A model generated the notes under the pieces. The model worked only from the letters and a program-made list of their open reading frames with translations, did no database searches and was not told the origin of the DNA. Both the position numbers and the translations under genes were made by a program. Source: an uncultured Bacteroidota bacterium (lineage in GTDB: Bacteria; Bacteroidota; Bacteroidia; Chitinophagales; Chitinophagaceae). Taken from it: a DNA stretch of 50,179 nucleotides. Positions 26,246-34,629 of the stretch are shown here, in pieces (within the stretch, counting starts at the first letter, position 1; each line of letters starts with the position of its first letter). The stretch covers positions 1-50,179 of the forward strand of contig CAIRYK010000090.1 in NCBI GenBank assembly GCA_903882805.1, given 5' to 3'.

Positions 26246-27820
26246 CTATTTTGACAGTTTATATCCCAGCGAAAACCGGAAGTACGGAGCCGATAACGCT
26301 GTATTTACATTGTACCCTGCCTGCACATTGCTTTTCACATTTGCCTGTTGCAACAGCGCATCTACCATAAGGCGCGGCGTTACATCGTAGGTAACACCCA
26401 CCATGTACCCTGCACGAAACACATAGTCTGCAGGCGTAGCATATTGCGTAGGGTTGTAGGCGCTAAACGGAGTACCGGTGTATTTTATTTTGTCGGTAAG
26501 TAGTGGCACTGCGGGAGCCGGAGCAGTTGATCTTGCCATAGTACTTATGCTATCCACCCTCATTATCGGTCCGCTATTGTAGGTATCTTCTTGTATGTTA
26601 ATCAGTTTGCCGTAAACCATATTTACGCCACCGTAAACAGACAATGAAGACGTAACCTTATATTTAAGCAATACTGGCAACTCAAGCTCCAGGTAATTGC
26701 CGCCAATAGCATGGTATTTCCTAATAGAATCGTGCGTTTGGCTGTATGTGTACTTTCTTATCCAGAACGTGTCAACGAAACCACCGCCCATACTTATATA
26801 GGCCTTAGCGCTATCGCGCAACTGAACAACACCGTCGTCGTTTACTTTATAGTAAGTTTGTACACCGCCAATACTACGGGTTGCCAAATTTGCATACTTT
26901 ACAGATGGCTGCAACACTGCCGATATCCGCTTGGTAATATTGGCCTGCACATAGGGGGCCGCAACCACCTTTTGCCCTGCCTGATTATTAAACCCGCGTT
27001 CGAATCCAACTTTAATTCCAAAATCAAACAATCTGAAATCGCGCTTTTGTTTTGCAGCCGCAGTTTCTTTTTGCTCAGTTTGCTGCTTTTTTTGCAAACT
27101 GTCCTTTTTGTTGGCGCCTACTTCTTTGCTACTATTTGCGTTTACTTCAGCGGCAGATAGGTCTGCAGGGCCATGCACATTTGTTCCGGCATTTACAGCA
27201 TAATCACTGCTGCCATCATATTCAGTCTGCAAACCTTGCAAACCTGTGCCGGTAGTTTTCTTATTGTTTATGCCGTTAGTATAATTCCCACCGCGGCCTT
27301 TGGTTATGTTTCTATTGGTATACCTATTACCATTTCGGTTCTTAACAATGCTGTTAGGCTTGTTTGTTGCGCTGGTGGTTTGGTTATCAATGTTATCATT
27401 TGCTGCAGTTCCGTTCGCTGGTTCGGTAACAGCATCCGTATGCTTGCTCAGATTGTTATCCAAGTTTGTGTGCTCATCGGTTGAGAGTTGTATAACCGTG
27501 ATTGGAGCTGCTGCAATGGCAGTTTGGCTATTTGCGTTATTCTCATCTGCTCTATTATTCACCGTTGCGGCTACATACCCCTCGTCGCTGTTATTATGGG
27601 CGACATATTCCCGAGCCATATTGGCGCCCACAAACACCAATAACGCCAGTATTGCAAAGTAAGCCGGGGCACGGTAGGGAGCAGGCGCCTTTTTAGGCGG
27701 CGCTGCTGCCAGTTTTTTCTCCAGCGCATTCCACGCCATAGGCGGCGGGGCCTCGGTGTAGCCATCGAGCGCGCTTTTGAAAAAGTCATCAATATGTTCC
27801 CTGTTGTTTTCCATTTTCAT
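26246..27820 (-). CDS. Membrane-anchored outer-membrane beta-barrel-like protein next to an ECF sigma factor
   Basis: 524 aa. Residues 1-50 are a soluble domain (HIDDFFKSALDGYTEAPPPMAW), followed by a single membrane segment (about 52-68). Then comes a long Asn/Thr/Gly-rich, poorly conserved linker, and a C-terminal barrel-like domain ending in FRFSLGYKLSK, a typical outer-membrane strand end. This order of cytoplasmic domain, helix and barrel is known for Bacteroidota proteins located beside ECF sigma factors and is likely an anti-sigma analogue, though unproven. The true start is ATG 27820, five bases after the sigma factor stop. The longer reading to 27886 overlaps the sigma gene. Confidence 0.75.
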   Translation of the reverse strand: MKMENNREHIDDFFKSALDGYTEAPPPMAWNALEKKLAAAPPKKAPAPYRAPAYFAILALLVFVGANMAREYVAHNNSDEGYVAATVNNRADENNANSQTAIAAAPITVIQLSTDEHTNLDNNLSKHTDAVTEPANGTAANDNIDNQTTSATNKPNSIVKNRNGNRYTNRNITKGRGGNYTNGINNKKTTGTGLQGLQTEYDGSSDYAVNAGTNVHGPADLSAAEVNANSSKEVGANKKDSLQKKQQTEQKETAAAKQKRDFRLFDFGIKVGFERGFNNQAGQKVVAAPYVQANITKRISAVLQPSVKYANLATRSIGGVQTYYKVNDDGVVQLRDSAKAYISMGGGFVDTFWIRKYTYSQTHDSIRKYHAIGGNYLELELPVLLKYKVTSSLSVYGGVNMVYGKLINIQEDTYNSGPIMRVDSISTMARSTAPAPAVPLLTDKIKYTGTPFSAYNPTQYATPADYVFRAGYMVGVTYDVTPRLMVDALLQQANVKSNVQAGYNVNTALSAPYFRFSLGYKLSK

Positions 27821-27825
27821 TCTTA

Positions 27826-28419
27826 TTACTTCATGAGGTGTTGCACTTTCTCCTTCAATCTCTTCCTGGCATCGTTCAGATGCCATCTGCTATTGTTCTC
27901 ATTTATATTTAATAGTTTACCAATTTCTTTATGCGAGTAGTTTTCAAATACAAATAGATTAAAAACCAATCGTTGAGTATCGGGCAGCGTGTCTATCACT
28001 TTCAGTAATTCCTTACTCGACAACCGCTCCACCGAGTCACTATTTACATAGGCGTCTTCCGGTTGAATTTCCTTTGCGCACTGTGTTTCTTTAATTCCTT
28101 TTCGCAAATGGTCGGTTACTGTATTGACCACTATTCGCCTTATCCACCCTTCAAAAGCGCCTTGAAATGAATAAGTTTCCAATTTAGAAAACACTTTGTA
28201 AAAGCTATCGTTCAATATTTCCTGGGCAGCATGTTCATTATTATACATATACCTGCGTATCACGCCATAAGCTGCCGGCGCATACGTATCATACAGTTTT
28301 CGCTGAGCCGCCGGCAACTGGGCAATACAATCCCTTATCAGTATCCTGAGTTCACTGTGTCCCGAAAATTCTCTTTCGGTTGCAGTCAAGGGTATGCTTA
28401 TGTTCACCAGTTCAGCCAA
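27826..28419 (-). CDS. ECF-type RNA polymerase sigma factor
   Basis: 197 aa with the two ECF regions. Sigma-2 spans residues about 38-105 (LNDSFYKVFSKLETY, WIRRIVVNTVTDHLRK). Sigma-4 spans about 135-195 (IDTLPDTQRLVFNLFVFENYSHKEIGKLL, an HTH). The start is TTG 28419 (GTG at 28407 is an alternative; no ATG is available). It precedes the barrel-like protein by five bases, so the two form an operon in which the second protein may control the sigma factor. Target genes are not deducible. Confidence 0.85.
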   Translation of the reverse strand: MAELVNISIPLTATEREFSGHSELRILIRDCIAQLPAAQRKLYDTYAPAAYGVIRRYMYNNEHAAQEILNDSFYKVFSKLETYSFQGAFEGWIRRIVVNTVTDHLRKGIKETQCAKEIQPEDAYVNSDSVERLSSKELLKVIDTLPDTQRLVFNLFVFENYSHKEIGKLLNINENNSRWHLNDARKRLKEKVQHLMK

Positions 28420-28743
28420 TGCCTTAAAATTATATATTTATGCGCTCCATACTACCAATCAAATAGTTAGACGAGGCGCTAAATGCAAATGTTAGCGCTG
28501 CAAAAAAATATTTTCCGGGTACTAACATTCACTTATGGCTACTCGTCAATTGTATAGCCATAAGTGTGTTTGGTTGCAACAAGATAAAGTACTAATAAAT
28601 ATACGCCGCTTTTTGGTGTTTTGTACTTAACTTTTCTCCTTAAAACACTGTTGAGGTGTTTTGTTAATTTTCCGGCGGCCGATAAAACGTCCGTCTATTG
28701 TAAATGATGCCGATCCGCAATGGCAAGGCTAAACCAATAAAAG
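28420..28743. other. Divergent intergenic region between sigma factor and T9SS genes
   Basis: Contains a 12-bp perfect inverted repeat (28530-28566), described separately, and two copies of GGTGTTTTGT (about 28614 and 28655). No coding sequence is supported. It must carry the promoters of both divergent genes, but neither is a clean TAnnTTTG. Confidence 0.5.
28530..28566. other. 12-bp perfect inverted repeat between divergent genes
   Basis: CACTTATGGCTA (28530-28541) and TAGCCATAAGTG (28555-28566) are exact reverse complements with a 13-base loop. No gene ends nearby, so a terminator role is unlikely. An operator or a regulatory hairpin is possible. Confidence 0.6.
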
Positions 28744-29622
28744 ATGAAAAAACTTATCTCATTTTACCTACTGCTACTAACGTCTTCGACTATTTGGGCG
28801 CAATCAAAACGCATCAACGAGAATTTCAACACTATCTGCGTTTCCTCTACCAGCGGAATATATCCTTGGATGACCTACAACCCGCTACCAGCTACCATAC
28901 CCAACGGACAATGGAAATGTGCACCCGGCGAAGGGCGAGATGGAACTAACGGTATAGCGTGCACCGGTTATTACAGCAGCGCTTTCCATCTCGACACTTC
29001 GTATTTACTTTCGGGATTATTGAATTTTAGCTCCATTGTTAATCCCGTTCGCCTGCGGTTCGATAGTAAGACAACCAAAATAACCCAAGGCGGGAAACTG
29101 CTCATATTTACAACAACCGACAGCCTGTTGGGCGGCGGAGCACGACTATCCGACATTACGCCATCACTACTCCCCGTTATCAGCTCTGCCGACTCATCAG
29201 ATTGGGTTACACATACCATCGATATGTCTAACTACAAAGACAGCGCATCCTTTTATATAGCTTTCATGTACACATCTCCCGAAACATCTGGCAGCATATG
29301 GTATCTCGATAATATTATTACCGATACATCTGACCTTACCAACGTACCAGGCAATCCAGCTATTGGCGGCAAAAGCGCATTTACGGTCAATGGCAATTAT
29401 ACTAATAACGGCCTGCACGTAAGCTATAACATGGCTAATGCCGGTATGTACAAACTAACGCTTACCGACCTTTCGGGCAGGGAATTGTATGCCGACTTTG
29501 TGCGTTCAAACGAAGGTGCCGGAGCATTAAACATCAACAATATTAATCTCAACGCAGGTATGTATCTGCTCAAAATGAACAACGAAACGAGTGGCGCGGT
29601 CGTAAAAATAATTGTCTATTAA
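28744..29622 (+). CDS. T9SS-exported protein, first of two tandem paralogues
   Basis: 292 aa with a signal peptide (residues 1-19, cleavage near IWAQ), a beta-sandwich-like region with ENFNTICVSSTSG, CTGYYSSAFHLDTS, QGGKLLIF, SADSSDWVTHTIDMS and GSIWYLDNI, and a C-terminal type A T9SS sorting domain (MYKLTLTDLSGRELY through VVKIIVY). The central region resembles choice-of-anchor J-type extracellular domains, which I did not verify. The next gene at 29676 has the same design and clearly aligns, so the two are a tandem duplication. Confidence 0.8.
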   Translation: MKKLISFYLLLLTSSTIWAQSKRINENFNTICVSSTSGIYPWMTYNPLPATIPNGQWKCAPGEGRDGTNGIACTGYYSSAFHLDTSYLLSGLLNFSSIVNPVRLRFDSKTTKITQGGKLLIFTTTDSLLGGGARLSDITPSLLPVISSADSSDWVTHTIDMSNYKDSASFYIAFMYTSPETSGSIWYLDNIITDTSDLTNVPGNPAIGGKSAFTVNGNYTNNGLHVSYNMANAGMYKLTLTDLSGRELYADFVRSNEGAGALNINNINLNAGMYLLKMNNETSGAVVKIIVY

Positions 29623-29675
29623 AACATAAAAAGTAATACAATACCTAAACCAACAATAACTCCGGACTGACCATT

Positions 29676-30545
29676 ATGAAAAAATCTCTGTTTGCTTCTT
29701 TGATATTGCTGTCCAGTTACTGTTCTTTTGGTCAGGCTACCACCCTCAATCAGGATTTCAATATTCCTTGCACTTCGTTTACCGGGCTTCCGTCTGGTTG
29801 GGCAATTTACAATCCTGTACTTGGCACTTTCCCCGATGGCGCATGGCATTGCGGACCAACAAATGGCCGGGCAAATACGCCTGGTATATTGTGCACAGGC
29901 TACTACAGCGGCAGCTTTCATTTAGATACTTCGTTTCTTATATCGCCACAACTCAACTTGAGTACTTATTCCGGCAACCGTTTGTTCTTACGTTTCGATA
30001 CAAAAACATCCAATATACATCAGGGTGGCAAACTTTCCTTGCTGGTATCAACAAGTCCATCCGCAACATTCAACACATACATAGATCTTTCGCTGGGCGT
30101 TGCGCCTATTTTCAGCAATGCCGATTCATCGGACTGGGTAACGCACGAAGCCGATATGTCGGGTTTCACCTCGGCTGGCAATATGTATATTGCCTTCCGG
30201 TATACTTCGCCGTCAAATTCCGGAAACATCTGGCTTCTCGACAACATCAATCTTTCTGTGTCGAGTGTAAATATTGCGCCCTCACCGTTTGGTAACTTCC
30301 CGTTTGGGGTAATAGGCAATGCCACTAGGCCGCAAATAAAACTATCGTGCACTGTACCAGCCGACGGCCACTACCAACTAACCATTTGCGATATGATGGG
30401 CCGTCGCGTGCATCAGCAATCGTTACTCAACCAAAAAGGCGATAACATTATCTCCCTAAACGACCTTGACCTGCTGCCCGGCATGCACTTTCTGCAACTC
30501 ACGGATGGCGTGAATTATGCTGTTGCTAAGGCTATGGTGCAGTAG
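29676..30545 (+). CDS. T9SS-exported protein, second of two tandem paralogues
   Basis: 289 aa, similar throughout to the product of the gene 53 bases upstream: CTGYYSGSFHLDTSFLIS, QGGKLSLLVSTS, NADSSDWVTHEADMSGF, AFRYTSPSNSGNIWLLDNI. It has a signal peptide (cleavage near SFGQ) and a type A T9SS sorting domain ending in YAVAKAMVQ. Paralogues differ mainly in the loops, suggesting divergence after duplication. The two may share a promoter. The function is unknown. Confidence 0.8.
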   Translation: MKKSLFASLILLSSYCSFGQATTLNQDFNIPCTSFTGLPSGWAIYNPVLGTFPDGAWHCGPTNGRANTPGILCTGYYSGSFHLDTSFLISPQLNLSTYSGNRLFLRFDTKTSNIHQGGKLSLLVSTSPSATFNTYIDLSLGVAPIFSNADSSDWVTHEADMSGFTSAGNMYIAFRYTSPSNSGNIWLLDNINLSVSSVNIAPSPFGNFPFGVIGNATRPQIKLSCTVPADGHYQLTICDMMGRRVHQQSLLNQKGDNIISLNDLDLLPGMHFLQLTDGVNYAVAKAMVQ

Positions 30546-30944
30546 CCAACCTATGCAACCCAATGCGGGAAAATTAAAATGAAAGATAAAAATATACAAA
30601 ACCACTACTAACATTTCTTTCGTGTACTACGCCTTATAAACGTTGGGCTTTCCAAAATCTGTAGGTTGGCATACCGATGACAACTTTAAAAGCGCTTAAC
30701 GGCCGGCCCCTGTAAATTTTTATCAAGTAAAAACTCTATTCATTAGAGCCCTATTCGTTTCTCTTTAGTTTCTCTATCTGCTATACCTTCTTTTCCCTGC
30801 CCAGCTTAAGTGTTGCGCAGGGAATCACCTATTTTACGCTGCACTGCACCAATCATTAGCGCTCACACCGCCTCACTTTCATCATAATGCGCTAAAACGA
30901 ATTAATTTAAAGCCGCACATTTAAATAATGGCGCCACAAATTAT
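30546..30944. other. Intergenic region without recognisable gene
   Basis: About 400 bases with no supported gene or RNA. One hairpin, TTCCCTGC (30793-30800) with GCAGGGAA (30817-30824), is visible. Confidence 0.5.
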
Positions 30945-30952
30945 TATGTTTG
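30945..30952 (+). promoter_or_regulatory. -7 promoter box of the DUF885 gene
   Basis: TATGTTTG fits TAnnTTTG and lies 19 bases before ATG 30972. Confidence 0.6.
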
Positions 30953-30971
30953 TGTTTTCAAATACCCAAGT

Positions 30972-32744
30972 ATGAATAAAATAAGTCGCAGCATAATAGT
31001 TGTTTTTTCCTTACTCCAGATTAATCAGGCATTTGCCGGAAATGAATTGACGGAAACCGATATAAAATTCAGTAATTACAAAGAACGCTTTGTAAAGGGT
31101 CTCTGGAAGGTGTACCCAGCCTGGGCAAGCTCTGTAGGTTACCACAATTACGATAATGTGCTTACCGTACCCGATGAAAAATCGAGACTTATAGAAACCG
31201 CTTTCTGTATGATGCACCTCGACTCGCTGAAAAACTACAACTTGTCATCGCTGTCGGACGACAACAAAACCGATTATCACCTTATAGAAAATCAGCTTAA
31301 GTACGCAATATGGGGCATACAGGAACAAAAAGCCTATGAGTGGGATCCATCGGGCTATAATGTGTCGGGCAATTTTGCAGATATGCTCACCAATGATTAT
31401 GACAAGTTGGAGGCCCGACTGAAACACTTCTACGAAAAGCTGGCATATGTGCCTACATACTACGCCGAAGCAAAAAAGAACATAAAAAACCCGACTAAGG
31501 AACACACAGCGCTGGCTATAGAACAAAACACGGGGGGGATATCTGTGTTTGAAACAGACCTGCAGGACGCGCTCAAAAAAAGCAAACTGGATGCCGGAGA
31601 GAAAGCCAACATTACTGCGCGCGCAGCAACAGCTGTGGCTGCAATTAAAAACTACGTAGAATGGCTGAAAAACCTTGATAATACTAAGCCGCGCAGCTTC
31701 AGGTTGGGTAAGGAATTGTACGACAAGAAATTCGAATTTGAGATACAGTCTGGGTACAATGCACAACAGATTTACGAAAAAGCCGTTGCCCACAAAGCCG
31801 AGCTACACGAGAAAATGTTTGAGCTCACTACCAAACTGTGGCCTAAATACTGCAAGGGAAAGGTAATGCCTTCGGAAAAACTAACTGCAGTAAAACAAAT
31901 GATAGAGGTACTTTCTAAAAATCAAGTAAAACCCGACTCGTTTCAATCAGCAATAACCAAGCAATTGCCACAGCTTACTGCATTTATAAAAAAGAAAAAC
32001 CTCATTTATATAGACTCCACAAAACCGCTTGTGGTGCGTAAAGAACCTGCCTACATGGCTGGCGTAGCTGGCGCTTCTATTACATCGCCCGGCCCATACG
32101 ATAAAAATGGTAAAACCTACTACAATGTGGGTAGCCTGCAAGGCTGGAGCGCCGAACGCGCCGAAAGCTACCTCCGCGAGTACAACCAGTACATACTGCA
32201 GATACTAAATATACACGAAGCTATACCCGGCCATTATACCCAACTGGTGTATGCCAACCAGTCGCCAAGCATTATTAAAGCTATACTGGGCAATAATGCC
32301 ATGATAGAAGGCTGGGCCGTATATGCAGAAAGAATGATGATAGAAAACGGATATGGCGGTTATAACGGTATGTTCTCTACAGAATCGTCGCCCGAAATGT
32401 GGCTGATGTATTATAAATGGAACCTCCGTAGTACCTGCAATACCATACTGGACTATAGCGTACATACCAAAAACATGGAACAGAAAGAAGCCATGGAACT
32501 GCTGGTAAAAGAAGCGTTTCAGCAAACAGCAGAAGCCGAAGGCAAGTGGAAGCGCGTATCGGTATCGCAAGTGCAACTGTGCTGCTACTTTACCGGATAC
32601 ACAGAAATTTACGACTTCAGGCAAGAGTTGAAAAACAAGATGCAGGAAAAATTCAACCTGAAAGCCTTCCACGAGCAGTTTCTCAGCTACGGAAGCGCGC
32701 CGGTGAAATACATACGCGAAATGATGCTACAGCAGGTAAAATAG
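30972..32744 (+). CDS. DUF885-family secreted metallopeptidase-like protein
   Basis: 590 aa with a signal peptide (cleavage near AFAG, about residue 23). The body is DUF885, mostly helical, with HEAIPGHYTQLVY (His415, Glu416, His421), a zinc-binding HExxPGH motif. It also shows the flanking EGWAVYAERMM and family-typical QGWSAERAESYLREYNQYILQ. DUF885 proteins are predicted zinc peptidases, and specificity is not known. It follows a long intergenic gap with its own promoter box. Confidence 0.85.
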   Translation: MNKISRSIIVVFSLLQINQAFAGNELTETDIKFSNYKERFVKGLWKVYPAWASSVGYHNYDNVLTVPDEKSRLIETAFCMMHLDSLKNYNLSSLSDDNKTDYHLIENQLKYAIWGIQEQKAYEWDPSGYNVSGNFADMLTNDYDKLEARLKHFYEKLAYVPTYYAEAKKNIKNPTKEHTALAIEQNTGGISVFETDLQDALKKSKLDAGEKANITARAATAVAAIKNYVEWLKNLDNTKPRSFRLGKELYDKKFEFEIQSGYNAQQIYEKAVAHKAELHEKMFELTTKLWPKYCKGKVMPSEKLTAVKQMIEVLSKNQVKPDSFQSAITKQLPQLTAFIKKKNLIYIDSTKPLVVRKEPAYMAGVAGASITSPGPYDKNGKTYYNVGSLQGWSAERAESYLREYNQYILQILNIHEAIPGHYTQLVYANQSPSIIKAILGNNAMIEGWAVYAERMMIENGYGGYNGMFSTESSPEMWLMYYKWNLRSTCNTILDYSVHTKNMEQKEAMELLVKEAFQQTAEAEGKWKRVSVSQVQLCCYFTGYTEIYDFRQELKNKMQEKFNLKAFHEQFLSYGSAPVKYIREMMLQQVK

Positions 32745-32831
32745 ACTAATGATGGGGCTAAATGCCCACTGAAAATCAATATGTGGGATTTGATTTGGTA
32801 AAGCGCACAACGCCAACCAAACCAAATCCCT

Positions 32832-32839
32832 TAATTTTG
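32832..32839 (+). promoter_or_regulatory. -7 promoter box of the SGNH/PKD gene
   Basis: TAATTTTG fits TAnnTTTG and is 23 bases before ATG 32863. Confidence 0.55.
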
Positions 32840-32862
32840 CAGTCTTAAATATAAAAAACTGA

Positions 32863-34128
32863 ATGACAATCCGATTTAAAGCAACATTTCTGGCTATTGC
32901 GATGTTCTGTACAGCTAACGCGCTGTTGGCTACAACCCGCAAAGTACTGTTTATTGGCAACAGCTATACCTACACCAATGCTATGCCCACAATGCTCTCC
33001 AACTTTGCTACCGCAAAAGGCGACACACTGGTATTTGATGAAAGCGACCCCGGCGGCTACACATTTGAGCAGCATTCCACCTATGCGCCTACAATAACCA
33101 AAATATTTGCCCAGCAGTGGGATCTGGTAACACTGCAGGAACAAAGCCAGCGCCCATCATTTCCACCTACGCAGGTAGAGGTAGAGGTTTACCCTTTTGC
33201 CCGCAAACTGGACAGTATGATACACGCAAACGATACTTGCACTCAAACCATGTTTATGATGACGTGGGGCAGGCAGGCAGGCGACTGGACCAATTGCGGT
33301 TTTTATCCTGTGGTATGTACTTACAATGGCATGCAAGGCCGCCTGCGCACCAGCTACATGGAAATGGCGCAAAACAATCGCGGCATTGTAGCCCCCGTTG
33401 GCGCGGCATGGAAGGTTATGATGGACTCGTTTCCATCGATCAATTTATATTCGCCAGATAGCTCACACCCTTCTATCTACGGTTCGTATTTGCAAACATG
33501 TGTATTGTACGGCTCTGTTTACCACAAAAAATCTTATGGCTGCACTTATCTTGCCGGTATTCCGCTGGCTCAAGCACAGACCCTGCAACGCATTGCCGAT
33601 AAAGTAACGCTGGATAGCATGACCACCTGGCAACAGTACGGCCACTACCCTGCCGCTACTTCATCGCGCGGCATTGCGGGTACCACCGTATCGTTTACAT
33701 CGCGCACTCCGGTGGGCGCTGCCCATTCATGGTCGTTTGGCGATACTGGTACCGATACCGCAACCAACCCTACGCATACCTACACAAGCTCTGGCAACTA
33801 CGCAGTGCGCCACACCGTTACTACCGATTGCTTTACCGAGACCCAAATAGATACTTTATACCTTGGCACTACTGGCTATGGGCAAATCGGCTCCGTTACA
33901 GCTATCATTAAAATAGGACAGGAAGGCAACGGTATAATTAACTTTATACCGCAAAATGGCGCCAGCTACACTACGCTTGAGGTATACGACATTATGGGTG
34001 TAAGTGTGCGTAAGTACACGCTGGGCAACACGCTAATTAAGGATCAGTTTGTCCCGGGCGCTTACTTTTTCCGCGCTACAAATGCCAATGGCAATACAAG
34101 CTTAATGGGAAGATTTGTAGCTTACTAA
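32863..34128 (+). CDS. Secreted SGNH-hydrolase-like protein with a PKD domain and T9SS sorting domain
   Basis: 421 aa. After a signal peptide (about 1-23) an SGNH/GDSL-like domain shows the first block FIGNSYT (Ser34) and block V DSSHPSIYGSY (Asp199, His202), giving a Ser-Asp-His triad; the product may be an esterase or deacetylase. A PKD domain (about 275-335, with SWSFGDTGTDTATNPTHTYTSS) follows, then a type A T9SS sorting domain ending in NTSLMGRFVAY. The protein is likely attached to the cell surface or secreted. Confidence 0.8.
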   Translation: MTIRFKATFLAIAMFCTANALLATTRKVLFIGNSYTYTNAMPTMLSNFATAKGDTLVFDESDPGGYTFEQHSTYAPTITKIFAQQWDLVTLQEQSQRPSFPPTQVEVEVYPFARKLDSMIHANDTCTQTMFMMTWGRQAGDWTNCGFYPVVCTYNGMQGRLRTSYMEMAQNNRGIVAPVGAAWKVMMDSFPSINLYSPDSSHPSIYGSYLQTCVLYGSVYHKKSYGCTYLAGIPLAQAQTLQRIADKVTLDSMTTWQQYGHYPAATSSRGIAGTTVSFTSRTPVGAAHSWSFGDTGTDTATNPTHTYTSSGNYAVRHTVTTDCFTETQIDTLYLGTTGYGQIGSVTAIIKIGQEGNGIINFIPQNGASYTTLEVYDIMGVSVRKYTLGNTLIKDQFVPGAYFFRATNANGNTSLMGRFVAY

Positions 34129-34159
34129 AAACTACAGAAACGTATAAAACAAACACACT

Positions 34160-34540
34160 ATGTCGCTTCAACTACTTGGTTTAAGAACCGTTGGTATAAA
34201 AGTCACCGATCTGCAAGCTGCCAAACAATGGTATTCAAATGTGTTGGGTATAGCTCCTTATTTCGATGAGCCTTTTTATGTGGGCTTTGAAGTAGCGGGA
34301 TACGAACTGGGACTGCAACCCGTGGATGCCACCGAAACCTGCAACAACCGCGAACAAACCACCACCTACTGGGGCGTGGCCGATGTGCAGTCAAGCTACG
34401 ACCTGCTACTTGCTGCCGGAGCCGGAGCGCTGGAACCCCCAACAGATGTAGGCGGTAATATAGTAGTAGCCGCAGTTACCGACCCATGGGGCAATCCGTT
34501 TGGCATTATTTACAATCCTCACTTCAAGCTGCCCGTGTAG
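34160..34540 (+). CDS. VOC (glyoxalase/bleomycin resistance) family protein
   Basis: 126 aa with one vicinal oxygen chelate fold of two beta-alpha-beta-beta-beta units: GIKVTDLQAAKQWYSNVLGI at residues 12-31 and GVADVQSSYDLLLAAGA near 72-88, then VTDPWGNPFGIIYNPHF at the end. The metal-ligand pattern is not complete, so a metal-dependent activity is uncertain; single-module VOC proteins act on varied small molecules. A strong terminator shared with the convergent pump gene follows. Confidence 0.8.
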   Translation: MSLQLLGLRTVGIKVTDLQAAKQWYSNVLGIAPYFDEPFYVGFEVAGYELGLQPVDATETCNNREQTTTYWGVADVQSSYDLLLAAGAGALEPPTDVGGNIVVAAVTDPWGNPFGIIYNPHFKLPV

Positions 34541-34558
34541 CACAGCAAAGCATAAAAT

Positions 34559-34617
34559 AAATACCCCCGAAAGTTCATTTCCTATTATGGAAAAGCTATT
34601 CGGGGGTATTTTTTATT
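34559..34617. terminator. Bidirectional terminator between the VOC gene and the efflux pump
   Basis: AAATACCCCCGAA (34559-34571) and TTCGGGGGTATTT (34599-34611) form a perfect 13-bp stem with a T run on each side. Both convergent genes end here. Confidence 0.9.
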
Positions 34618-34629
34618 CCTATATTAGCG

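Noticed and set aside
28614-28664. Two copies of GGTGTTTTGT as a regulatory repeat
   Set aside because: The copies are short and AT/GT-rich, and only two exist, so chance is likely.
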